The notes under the pieces were generated by a model. The model saw only the letters and a program-made list of their open reading frames with translations, ran no database searches and was not told the origin of the DNA. A program made the position numbers and the translations under genes. A stretch of 50,710 nucleotides of DNA from a virus, in IMG/VR virus record IMGVR_UViG_3300028610_000533, positions 1 through 50,710 of that record. One strand, given 5' to 3'. This document shows positions 25,548 to 30,932 of the stretch, piece after piece; positions within the stretch are counted from its first letter, which is position 1; each line of letters begins with the position of its first letter.

Positions 25548-25927
25548 TTACTCACCATTATCTTACGGGCCTTTTTCATGTTACGGATTAACTCTCGGAT
25601 TGCTTGGCGGACAGGGGCGATGGGGCCGCCGTCGATTAGCCCGTGTATTGCGGTTCGTGTATTACCCCATCCTTGTTTTGAGCAGTGTGTTTCACCATGA
25701 GCCCAAATGGGACATTTACCGCACTGCGTTACCCCGTGCCTATCCCTTCCAACATGGATGCAACAAGCGCAATAATGACACCAGATATAATCTATGCTCG
25801 TCCGTTCAAATTTCGCCCGCAATGCTTTCGCGGGGGCTTTGAGCATCTGTGTATACTTCTCAATACAGTTATCCAATGCCGCCAATGGTCCCTTTTTGGC
25901 AGCCCGCTCTACTTCTGTTTTTGTCAT
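25544..25927 (-). CDS. Cys-rich hypothetical protein
   Basis: A 127-residue protein from ATG at 25927 (MTKTEVERAAKKGPLAALDN). The middle has HYCACCIHVG and CGKCPIWAHGETHC, a dense metal-binding pattern, flanked by basic helices (RELIRNMKKARKIMVSK). Nucleic-acid binding is possible. The longer frame upstream overlaps the membrane micropeptide and is not used. Confidence 0.55.
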   Translation of the reverse strand: MTKTEVERAAKKGPLAALDNCIEKYTQMLKAPAKALRAKFERTSIDYIWCHYCACCIHVGRDRHGVTQCGKCPIWAHGETHCSKQGWGNTRTAIHGLIDGGPIAPVRQAIRELIRNMKKARKIMVSK

Positions 25928-25932
25928 CCACT

Positions 25933-26022
25933 TCACAGCACACCCCCAAACAAAGCCCATAGTATCAGGCCACCTACAAAGATAGCAGAAGCACATTCCA
26001 GAATGTCTTTTGTCTTACACAT
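25933..26022 (-). CDS. 29-residue single-pass membrane micropeptide
   Basis: ATG at 26022, preceded by TTGGAG, to TGA at 25933. After MCKTKDILECAS it is one hydrophobic helix (AIFVGGLILWALFGGVL). Such peptides act as regulators or small holin-like proteins. It lies immediately downstream of the hairpin at 26040-26072, so its expression may depend on read-through. Confidence 0.5.
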   Translation of the reverse strand: MCKTKDILECASAIFVGGLILWALFGGVL

Positions 26023-26029
26023 GATTATC

Positions 26030-26072
26030 TCCAAAAATTGGCCCAGACAGGAATCGGAACCTGTGCTGGGCC
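26030..26072 (-). terminator. Hairpin terminator with T-arm-like loop
   Basis: Minus-strand GGCCCAG pairs with CTGGGCC (26066-26072 with 26040-26046) and ACAGG with CCTGT (26060-26064 with 26047-26051), coaxial with a 1-nt bulge, loop TTCCGATT, followed by AATTTTT. It lies 3' of the gene at 26176-26466, so it can terminate or attenuate the leftward operon. The loop and stem also mimic an acceptor plus T-arm minihelix of a tRNA; the U-run favours a terminator. Confidence 0.6.
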
Positions 26073-26101
26073 GTCTCCATGAGAGGAGGTGTGATGTTTG
26101 T

Positions 26102-26129
26102 GTTCCGATTCATTCCGATTACTCCGATT
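26102..26129. repeat. Triple TCCGATT repeat
   Basis: TCCGATT occurs at 26104-26110, 26114-26120 and 26123-26129, spaced about one helical turn. The inverse copy AATCGGA lies in the loop of the hairpin at 26040-26072. The longest match is GTTCCGATTC (26102-26111) against GAATCGGAAC (26051-26060), 10 bp. The repeats could be a protein site or alternative partners of the hairpin loop in RNA. Confidence 0.55.
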
Positions 26130-26175
26130 TAATTAGCTTACAATAGACCCTAACCTATTTTTGGGCAAAGTCAAA

Positions 26176-26466
26176 TTATTTCTTCCCGCCCAATGCTTTT
26201 TTGATCTGGGGATTGGTAGCCTCGATATACTTTTTCATCTCAGCCTCAGAAGCAATAGCCATAGCCATGCGGAACTCTACTGCCCCCCTGTGCATCATTG
26301 TCTGGCGGTTCTTTGCCACTGCCGACATCATCTTAACGGCAATCTTAACCTTGTCGCTATCCGCGTCGATCTGGTCGCTCAGGGCTTGCTGGATGATATC
26401 CATAGACCTGTTCTCAATTGCGCTCATTTTGTCCGCTTTTGCTTCTGTCATCGTTAAAGTGTTCAT
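26176..26466 (-). CDS. Small helical hypothetical protein
   Basis: A 96-residue all-helical protein from ATG at 26466 (MNTLTMTEAKADKMSAIENR), with AAAGGAAATG upstream. It is Met/Ala/Lys-rich with no Cys and ends QIKKALGGKK. Its start codon lies at the downstream border of the 5-nt periodic region, whose rhythm runs into its leader. Whether it binds that region is unknown. Confidence 0.6.
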   Translation of the reverse strand: MNTLTMTEAKADKMSAIENRSMDIIQQALSDQIDADSDKVKIAVKMMSAVAKNRQTMMHRGAVEFRMAMAIASEAEMKKYIEATNPQIKKALGGKK

Positions 26467-27185
26467 TTCATTTCCTTTCTCATATGGTCTGTTCATTTCG
26501 CCTTGCTTTCGTCTCGAATCAAATCGTGTCCGCTTCTCTCATCTACAATCAGCTTGTTTTCGCCTCAAGTCTTGTCCATTTCACTCAACTCAACTCAAAT
26601 TGCTTTCACTTCAACTCACATCTTTTTTCATCAAGCCAACTCATCGCTATTTGTTTTCAATTCAAGTCACATTTCATCTCTTCCATTCACATTGATTCGA
26701 TTCGCGTCCCGTTGTTCTCGCTTCAAATCTAATCCTCGCCTATCAAATCACTTCTCATGGCCTCACTTTGCTTTCAAGTCAAATCTCATCGTGTCCGTTC
26801 TCGTCCCATCATTTCCGCTCCACTTGATTTCAACTCTAATCTCATCCACTCGGCTTTATTCGGATTCTCTCCGTTCTCATTGTTTTCAACTCCAATCGCT
26901 TATCCTGCCTTCGCTTCTTGTGTCCTCTGTTCAGCTTGTTTTCAGTTCACATCCAATTCTCTCGGCTCTGGTCCAATCGACTCCGATCTCGTTGCTTTCA
27001 GATCTAAACAAATCATGTCTACTCAAATCGAGTGCCATCATATCAGCTTGCTTTCGTTTCTGCTCACGTCAATTCGCCTTCCATCGTTTCCATTCGTGTC
27101 CTATCACGTCTGATCATCTTGTTTTCAAATCTTCTCCCGTTCTCTCTTTACTGATCAGTTCAAATCACTTTGCTTTCCATTCTTT
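26463..27185 (-). repeat. Pentanucleotide-periodic non-coding array with 13 anchors
   Basis: Read on the plus strand the sequence is a chain of 5-nt words that mostly begin TC (TCNNN); on the minus strand, the operon's coding strand, this is NNNGA. Thirteen anchors TTGYTTTC (two variants, TTGTTCTC and TTGATTTC) begin at 26503, 26554, 26600, 26651, 26712, 26768, 26824, 26880, 26936, 26992, 27048, 27119 and 27170. Intervals are 51, 46, 51, 61, six of 56, 71 and 51, all 5n+1, because each anchor carries one 6-nt word. Stops fill all minus frames. The region lies between two leftward genes and is not protein-coding; function unknown. Confidence 0.9.
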
Positions 27186-27722
27186 CACAACGAACCGCCC
27201 GAATGTAGGCCCGTACACGCCCAGCCCGCAACGCATCCCTGCTACATCGTACATGGCATGAATGATATCTTCGGCTACTGAGTCGTCTGTTACCTGAACT
27301 TTGAAGCTACAGGCCCACGGGGTATTCAGAACGGGACGCTCACACGTCGCCCTGCTGTTGCTGGCATTGATGAATGACCGGATATCAATGTCATCGTGCT
27401 TTGTCCGCTTTGGCGTAAAGTACACCTTGCCGTTATCACCCATAACCCACACACACGCCTTGCAGAAATTGAGATACTTCGTGCCCTTCTTTGACTCGAC
27501 CTCGGAACCGTAAATCTTCGCCGCACCCGGACGGAACCTGTTGCCGATCAAGAGCATTCGGAGATTGTCGGTCGGGATGTAGACCCCCTTTTTGTCAATC
27601 CACATCTTTTCGGGGATGGTCTGCTTCTTCTGTTTCTTTGTATCGCCGGGCTTCTCAGGCAGGGGGAATCTGCTGAACATGATCGGAACGATACCTTCAA
27701 TCTTACATTCTACTTCATACAT
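27165..27722 (-). CDS. First gene of leftward operon; conserved phage protein, possibly RAMP-like
   Basis: A 185-residue protein from ATG at 27722, preceded by ATAGGAG. The order is a beta-rich start (MYEVECKIEGIVPIMFSRFP), a Lys-rich loop, YIPTDNLRMLLIGN, and a C-terminal Gly motif RCGLGVYGPTFGRFVVKEWK. The pattern, a small domain ending in a Gly-rich GxGxxxPxFGRF loop, is a known uncharacterised phage family and reminds of RAMP/Cas7-type ferredoxin folds; that link is speculative. It is the promoter-proximal gene and lies right next to the periodic array, into which its last 7 codons run. Confidence 0.6.
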   Translation of the reverse strand: MYEVECKIEGIVPIMFSRFPLPEKPGDTKKQKKQTIPEKMWIDKKGVYIPTDNLRMLLIGNRFRPGAAKIYGSEVESKKGTKYLNFCKACVWVMGDNGKVYFTPKRTKHDDIDIRSFINASNSRATCERPVLNTPWACSFKVQVTDDSVAEDIIHAMYDVAGMRCGLGVYGPTFGRFVVKEWKAK

Positions 27723-27742
27723 GACACTACTCCTATAGATAG

Positions 27743-27818
27743 AACCCTCCCCCAAACGGAGAATCTGCTAAGATACTGAGGTGTCGGGGGAAGGTTAGAA
27801 TGTTTTTTGTATCTTAGC
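27743..27818 (-). promoter_or_regulatory. Leader of leftward transcript with interleaved stems
   Basis: In the predicted RNA, GCTAAGATAC (complement of 27809-27818) pairs with GTATCTTAGC (27767-27776), 10 bp. AACCTTCCCCC (27786-27796) pairs with GGGGGAGGGTT (27743-27753), 11 bp with one G-U. The arms alternate, so together they form a pseudoknot, or exclude one another. The second arm ends about 9 nt before the AGGAG of the first gene. Role may be antitermination, RNA stability or translational control. Confidence 0.6.
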
Positions 27819-27822
27819 ATGT

Positions 27823-27833
27823 CTAAAGTATAG
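27823..27833. promoter_or_regulatory. Operator-like repeat, left copy
   Basis: CTAAAGTATAG overlaps the -10 element of the leftward promoter. An identical 11-mer lies at 27895-27905 over the -10 region of the rightward promoter. Matching sites on two divergent promoters suggest a shared repressor, though part of the match is -10-like sequence itself. Confidence 0.45.
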
Positions 27834-27854
27834 CACAGAATCGGCCCTTGTCAA
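27827..27854 (-). promoter_or_regulatory. Leftward early promoter (sigma70-like)
   Basis: Minus strand TTGACA (27849-27854), 16-nt spacer, TATACT (27827-27832). Both boxes are near consensus. It would start a transcript near 27820 that begins with the interleaved leader and serves the long leftward operon. Confidence 0.75.
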
Positions 27855-27873
27855 ATTCTTTTTTTATTTTAGC

Positions 27874-27901
27874 TTGACATTCGGGAAAAATTCGCTAAAG
27901 T
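27874..27901 (+). promoter_or_regulatory. Rightward early promoter (sigma70-like)
   Basis: TTGACA (27874-27879), 16-nt spacer, TAAAGT (27896-27901); an overlapping TATAGT begins at 27901. It drives the short rightward operon starting with the leader peptide. It is divergent from the leftward promoter with about 20 nt between -35 boxes. Confidence 0.65.
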
Positions 27902-27905
27902 ATAG
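27895..27905. promoter_or_regulatory. Operator-like repeat, right copy
   Basis: Second exact copy of CTAAAGTATAG, 72 bp from the copy at 27823, overlapping the rightward -10 region. Confidence 0.45.
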
Positions 27906-27954
27906 TATCTGATTAAGAGTAATGCTCTTTGGTATTTATTTACGGAGGTGTCTC

Positions 27955-27975
27955 ATGTGGCCATTTGATTGGTAG
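27955..27975 (+). CDS. Six-codon leader peptide MWPFDW
   Basis: ATG TGG CCA TTT GAT TGG TAG, preceded by a strong GGAGGTG (27944-27950). Two of six residues are Trp. It lies in the leader of the rightward transcript, before the interleaved stems at 28013-28089. A good ribosome-binding site on a peptide this short suggests a regulatory leader peptide. Confidence 0.5.
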   Translation: MWPFDW

Positions 27976-28011
27976 ATTGAGAACTTAACCCAGTATTTAG
28001 GAATGACTTTA

Positions 28012-28098
28012 ATGAACCGTGACCAAGAAAAGTACGATAACCACCCAACAGGTGTCAACTTCACGGTTCAGCCTCTGGGTGGTTTTTTTGTGGAGTAA
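28012..28098 (+). CDS. 28-residue small ORF overlapping the leader stems
   Basis: ATG at 28012 (AGGAATG upstream) to TAA at 28096-28098, starting MNRDQEKYDNHPTG. It covers both stems of the leader structure, so its translation would melt them. This could be a gene or part of the regulatory device; it ends 3 nt before the next gene's start at 28102. Confidence 0.35.
   Translation: MNRDQEKYDNHPTGVNFTVQPLGGFFVE
28013..28089 (+). promoter_or_regulatory. Attenuator-like interleaved stems with U-run
   Basis: TGAACCGTGA (28013-28022) pairs with TCACGGTTCA (28061-28070), 10 bp. AACCACCC (28039-28046) pairs with GGGTGGTT (28077-28084), 8 bp, whose last two T's open a run of seven T (28083-28089). 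Arms alternate, so the terminator-type stem and the first stem either compete or form a pseudoknot. With the leader peptide upstream this has the parts of an attenuator or of an antitermination RNA. Confidence 0.6.
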
Positions 28099-28101
28099 AT
28101 T

Positions 28102-28272
28102 ATGAATATTCACGATGCGTATGAAATGGAAATGGAACGAATCGACGCTTGCGACGAATGGAGCGAAGAAGAAAAGCAAGAGGAGCGGATGGCCGTTGAG
28201 GAACAGGCAAGAGAAGCAGAATACGCAAGGCAGGCAGAGCATGAGAATGTAGAACGGCGATATGGATATTAA
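28102..28272 (+). CDS. 56-residue acidic coiled-coil peptide
   Basis: ATG at 28102 with TGGAG upstream, to TAA at 28270-28272. It begins MNIHDAYEMEMERIDACDEW and about a third of its residues are Glu, arranged as one amphipathic helix. First full gene of the rightward early operon. Acidic small early proteins often inhibit host enzymes, but nothing specific is seen. Confidence 0.55.
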   Translation: MNIHDAYEMEMERIDACDEWSEEEKQEERMAVEEQAREAEYARQAEHENVERRYGY

Positions 28273-28273
28273 T

Positions 28274-28324
28274 ATGCCCACCTTTGATTATACGCCTGTC
28301 GGGGCTATTGTGAGGGCGGGATGA
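28274..28324 (+). CDS. 16-residue micropeptide
   Basis: ATG at 28274, TGA at 28322-28324 overlapping the next start (ATGA at 28321). It begins MPTFDYTPVGAIV. It may serve only to couple translation to the next gene; no clear ribosome-binding site. Confidence 0.3.
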   Translation: MPTFDYTPVGAIVRAG

Positions 28325-28509
28325 CCAAAGACAATGCTAAAGGCAAGGATGTTTGTGATAACTGCGAGGGCTTTGAATACGAAGAAACAACTGCGCAAGG
28401 CTACTGCAACGACCCCCAGAGCGACCATTTCAGGCATGTATTCATGTTCTTTCACACAGCCTGCGACCGGCTGCATAAAAGAGAACCAAATAAATTTGAA
28501 CCAAAGTGA
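28321..28509 (+). CDS. 62-residue Cys-rich protein
   Basis: Starts MTKDNAKGKDVCDNCEGFEY. Cys at CDNC, a later Cys in GYCNDP and one in TACDRL, together with His (HFRHVFMFFH), suit a zinc fold. Coupled to the preceding micropeptide. Unknown function. Confidence 0.55.
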   Translation: MTKDNAKGKDVCDNCEGFEYEETTAQGYCNDPQSDHFRHVFMFFHTACDRLHKREPNKFEPK

Positions 28510-28517
28510 GATTTTTC

Positions 28518-28546
28518 TTGACAAAACAATAAGGTGACTGTAGGAT
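28518..28546 (+). promoter_or_regulatory. Internal rightward promoter (sigma70-like)
   Basis: TTGACA (28518-28523), 17-nt spacer, TAGGAT (28541-28546). It would give a transcript starting near 28553 that opens with a structured leader of about 135 nt before the gene at 28690. Confidence 0.6.
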
Positions 28547-28553
28547 AACTTCA

Positions 28554-28675
28554 TGCATAGTGAAGATAGACAATTGAGTAGTTACAAATCCCCGCGAGGC
28601 GTTTCGTCGTCTCAACTATGCAAGCGGGCCAATATAAGGGTTTCCCGCCTTCACAGGCCGGAGCCCTTACTTTTT
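28554..28675 (+). promoter_or_regulatory. Structured leader RNA candidate
   Basis: TGCATAGT (28554-28561) pairs with ACTATGCA (28615-28622), 8 bp. CCCGC (28591-28595) pairs with GCGGG (28624-28628), interleaved with the first. A hairpin AAGGG...CCCTT (28636-28668, inner GCCT/AGGC) follows and then a TTTTT run at 28671-28675, a terminator-like unit. The arrangement repeats the leader style of the two early promoters. Confidence 0.45.
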
Positions 28676-28689
28676 GCGCTGAGGTGGGG

Positions 28690-28983
28690 ATGAGCAAGAC
28701 AGGATCAGGACCATCAGGAGGACAGGCAGGGTTTTTGGGCAAGCATGGGAAGTTTGTCACTTGCGACCCCGCAGAGCACGAATCATCCACAGACACCATA
28801 ATTATAGACCTGTTGAAGCATTACCTCAAGCAACTGTCGAAATGGGAGATAACTTTTCTGTCTGATATCTACAGCAACGCCCCATTATCGAGAAAACAGC
28901 ACATAAAAGTAAATAAGATCAAAAAACGAATAGAAAAACTGAACAGTCCGCCGGTGGATGTAGCGGCAGGGTCGAGTACCTGA
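28690..28983 (+). CDS. Hypothetical protein with replication-type C-terminal helix motif
   Basis: A 97-residue protein from ATG at 28690, preceded by GAGGTGGGG. The N-terminus is Gly/Ser-rich (MSKTGSGPSGGQAGFLGKHG), the C-terminal half reads LKQLSKWEITFLSDIYSNA, PLSRKQHIKVNKIKKRIEKL. The pattern 'L-W-E-x-x-F-L-x-x-I ... L-S-x-K-Q' occurs in short tails of phage DNA-metabolism proteins. No catalytic domain; function unknown. Confidence 0.5.
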   Translation: MSKTGSGPSGGQAGFLGKHGKFVTCDPAEHESSTDTIIIDLLKHYLKQLSKWEITFLSDIYSNAPLSRKQHIKVNKIKKRIEKLNSPPVDVAAGSST

Positions 28984-29238
28984 CCGGACAGGCATGATAG
29001 ACGGCCTGAGAGCGTCTTGAGTACGAATACAGGGTGTTTTATTAAGTCCTATAGCGATTCCCCCAGTTATAGGCCATTTATGCGATTGCGAACTTATATC
29101 TCGATACGGCTGACCCGGCAAAGTACGTTATAAGAGGGGCGATACTGCATACGGACTTATACCGCAGATATCGAACTCCTGAGCATTCGTGCTTAGGGGT
29201 TCTCTGCGCCGTCCTAACCCGCAGACAGGAAACGAGCA
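28984..29238 (+). other. 255-nt gene-free stretch with inverted repeats
   Basis: No supported coding frame. Short perfect stems occur in series: CCTATA/TATAGG (29048-29053 with 29068-29073), CTTATA/TATAAG (about 29093 and 29131) and CGATA/TATCG further on. It precedes the DUF559-type nuclease gene, which could indicate a mobile RNA or intron remnant, but group I intron core motifs were not recognised. It may simply be a long leader. Confidence 0.35.
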
Positions 29239-29928
29239 ATGTACAACAGAAACGGAACAAGCTACTACCGCGTAAAAACTGGTAAGTGCAAGAAAAAGAA
29301 GTGCAGGAGTAAGGCTAAGTGGTGTATTGGTAAGGATTTGTGGTGTCAAAAACACGCGAATCGATGGTTCAAGAAAAACCCCGGCCCACCAAAGGAAAAC
29401 AAGTATCTGACTGTGAAGGACAAAAGGAGAACCTGCACAAAGCGAATTATGGCCTTGCGCAAAAAAGCTACTCCTGCCGAGTTGTGTTTTAAGAAGAAAC
29501 TGAGCAAATTCGATATTAAATTCAAGTTTCAGCGTGGGTTCATCAAGGGCAACGGTTACGCTATTGTAGATTTTTACATTCCACGGTACAAGTTGTGTAT
29601 TGAGATCGACGGCGGATACCATAACACGCCGGCACAGCGAAGCAAGGATAAATGGCGAGATAATTGGTTGCGAACCATGCGGCATGTGGAAGTTGTTCGA
29701 TTTACTAATGAGCAGGCTTTCGATATAAGCAACGAAGAATTAGGCCTCTTTCTTGACGAATGCGACCGTAATCACCAGATTCGGCTAAAGGCCACTCTTT
29801 TGACCCGCAAGTCAGAGCAGGCTGAAGCTCTCATGGTGAGGCTGACGGCGGCTGAATGTCGTGCTTATCGGCGGCGCATGCGCGACTTGAAAGAGCAGGC
29901 AAGAGTGGAAAAAGCATTGTTAAGTTAA
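29239..29928 (+). CDS. DUF559/Vsr-type endonuclease
   Basis: A 229-residue protein. A Cys-rich basic N-terminus (C17, C22, C29, C36) may bind zinc and DNA. The nuclease core reads KKATPAELCFKKKLSKFDI, then FQRGFIKGNGYAIVDFYIP and YKLCIEIDGGYHNT, with D111, E122 and D124 as the likely metal ligands and H128 beside them. This is the PD-(D/E)XK-like fold of DUF559 and very-short-patch-repair-like enzymes, many of which are homing endonucleases in phages. A C-terminal basic coiled coil follows (about 185-229). Confidence 0.8.
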   Translation: MYNRNGTSYYRVKTGKCKKKKCRSKAKWCIGKDLWCQKHANRWFKKNPGPPKENKYLTVKDKRRTCTKRIMALRKKATPAELCFKKKLSKFDIKFKFQRGFIKGNGYAIVDFYIPRYKLCIEIDGGYHNTPAQRSKDKWRDNWLRTMRHVEVVRFTNEQAFDISNEELGLFLDECDRNHQIRLKATLLTRKSEQAEALMVRLTAAECRAYRRRMRDLKEQARVEKALLS

Positions 29929-29963
29929 CAGAACATAACAAAAAGGCTTTAGGGTAAAGGGAA

Positions 29964-30200
29964 ATGAAAAAACCAAACGGATGGTATGGGTTTCACTGGG
30001 AGTGCGATTTGTATGAAAATTGGGGTAGCAATATGAGCCCCGAAAGCAAACATCATTACTGCAAGCGCAAAGACAGACAGGGCAAGGACAGGCCACGTTA
30101 TGATATGCTCCGTTGCCACTGGAACGTATGCCCAAAGCTCAAACAGCACATATACCCACCATCTCCGGACTCACCTTTGGCCGCAGGGGCTTGGGGATGA
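29964..30200 (+). CDS. 78-residue Cys/His/Trp-rich protein
   Basis: Starts MKKPNGWYGFHWECDLYENW with an AAAGGGAAATG-type site upstream. Cys at about 14, 33, 51 and 56 with several His suggest a metal site. The tail is Pro-rich. Function unknown. Confidence 0.5.
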   Translation: MKKPNGWYGFHWECDLYENWGSNMSPESKHHYCKRKDRQGKDRPRYDMLRCHWNVCPKLKQHIYPPSPDSPLAAGAWG

Positions 30201-30242
30201 GCAAGCTAATGTGATTGCAGATAATAAGGCAGAAAGGAAAGA

Positions 30243-30473
30243 ATGGACTACTGCGCAGAACTAACCAGGGACACTTATCATTCATTGTTGGAGGTTGTGG
30301 GTGTATCACCGGAGGCAGCTTTGACAGAGTTCGAGCAGAAGCTGAAAACCTTTAACTTTGTCGAGTCCCTGAACGAAACAGCAAGAGACATGAAGTTCTG
30401 GTTTGACGTGCATTTTCCCAACAAAGATAGTGTATATGAAGGAACACCCAGTAAGACTAACTTGAGGGGTTAG
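30243..30473 (+). CDS. 76-residue acidic protein
   Basis: MDYCAELTRDTYHSLLEVVG, helical with one Cys; last gene of the short rightward operon, preceded by AGAAAGGAAAGA. Its 3' end overlaps the end of the convergent gene at 30457 by 17 nt, where CTAAC and GTTAG form a small hairpin that could end transcription in both directions. Confidence 0.5.
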   Translation: MDYCAELTRDTYHSLLEVVGVSPEAALTEFEQKLKTFNFVESLNETARDMKFWFDVHFPNKDSVYEGTPSKTNLRG

Positions 30474-30768
30474 CTTTGGCAACTGCGGCTTCAATCGCTT
30501 CTATCCACCCGTCATCGTCGCCGTGTTCGACATTATCAATAGCTCTCTTGCAAGCCTCATATAAATCAGGGGCAGCGGCGATAAGGCGGGCGTTGGCTGT
30601 AGTATTATGTTCGTCTGGTTCGCCTGTTTTACCACAAGATATACCGCCAAAATGTCCATCTACTCTGCAAATTATATGCGATCCCGAATCTTTTACATAG
30701 ATATGGCGCATGCCCTCCATGTCTAATGGGTGATCGGACACCCACGGTCCTTTTGTAAACTTACTCAT
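30457..30768 (-). CDS. Conserved phage accessory protein (TANARLIAAAPDL family)
   Basis: A 103-residue protein. FTKGPWVSDHPLDMEG at the start and TTANARLIAAAPDLYEACKR near residue 60-75 are hallmarks of a very common phage family without known function, often duplicated in early regions and related in style to the protein at 19580. The C-terminal part is acidic. It overlaps the upstream 54-residue gene by 4 nt. Confidence 0.7.
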   Translation of the reverse strand: MSKFTKGPWVSDHPLDMEGMRHIYVKDSGSHIICRVDGHFGGISCGKTGEPDEHNTTANARLIAAAPDLYEACKRAIDNVEHGDDDGWIEAIEAAVAKANPSS

Positions 30769-30929
30769 AATATCTCCTTCAATTCCAATAAATGTACCCG
30801 ATCATAATCATCGTCAAGCAACATTTCAGCCTTCACCGCCGATTCTGCCTCAACCTCGACAGTCATCACCGCAGATGTCTCTGAGCAGCCATAGGCGCGC
30901 GATGTGAAGGTTATCAGGTATCGGTGCAT
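30765..30929 (-). CDS. 54-residue hypothetical peptide
   Basis: ATG at 30929 to TGA at 30765-30767, overlapping the next start (ATGA). Begins MHRYLITFTSRAYGCSETSA and continues as an acidic helix. Family unknown. Confidence 0.5.
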   Translation of the reverse strand: MHRYLITFTSRAYGCSETSAVMTVEVEAESAVKAEMLLDDDYDRVHLLELKEIL

Positions 30930-30932
30930 GGT

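Noticed and set aside
26040-26073. tRNA or tRNA fragment
   Set aside because: Only acceptor- and T-arm-like stems exist, the loop has 8 nt and a U-run follows; a terminator explains it better.
26503-27177. CRISPR array
   Set aside because: Anchors are only 8 nt and degenerate, spacing is 46-71 nt with internal 5-nt rhythm, and no cas genes are present.
26503-27261. Plus-strand open frames of up to 252 codons across the periodic region
   Set aside because: Openness follows from the TCNNN rhythm, which rarely makes plus-strand stops. The translation is Ser/Leu/Phe-rich low complexity, opposite to the operon, without ribosome site or known domains.
28984-29238. Group I intron
   Set aside because: No recognisable P, Q, R and S core elements and no interrupted gene around it.
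29128-29685. Minus-strand frame of 185 codons opposite the DUF559 gene
   Set aside because: The plus strand carries the clear nuclease motif; the antisense translation has no domain and no ribosome site.
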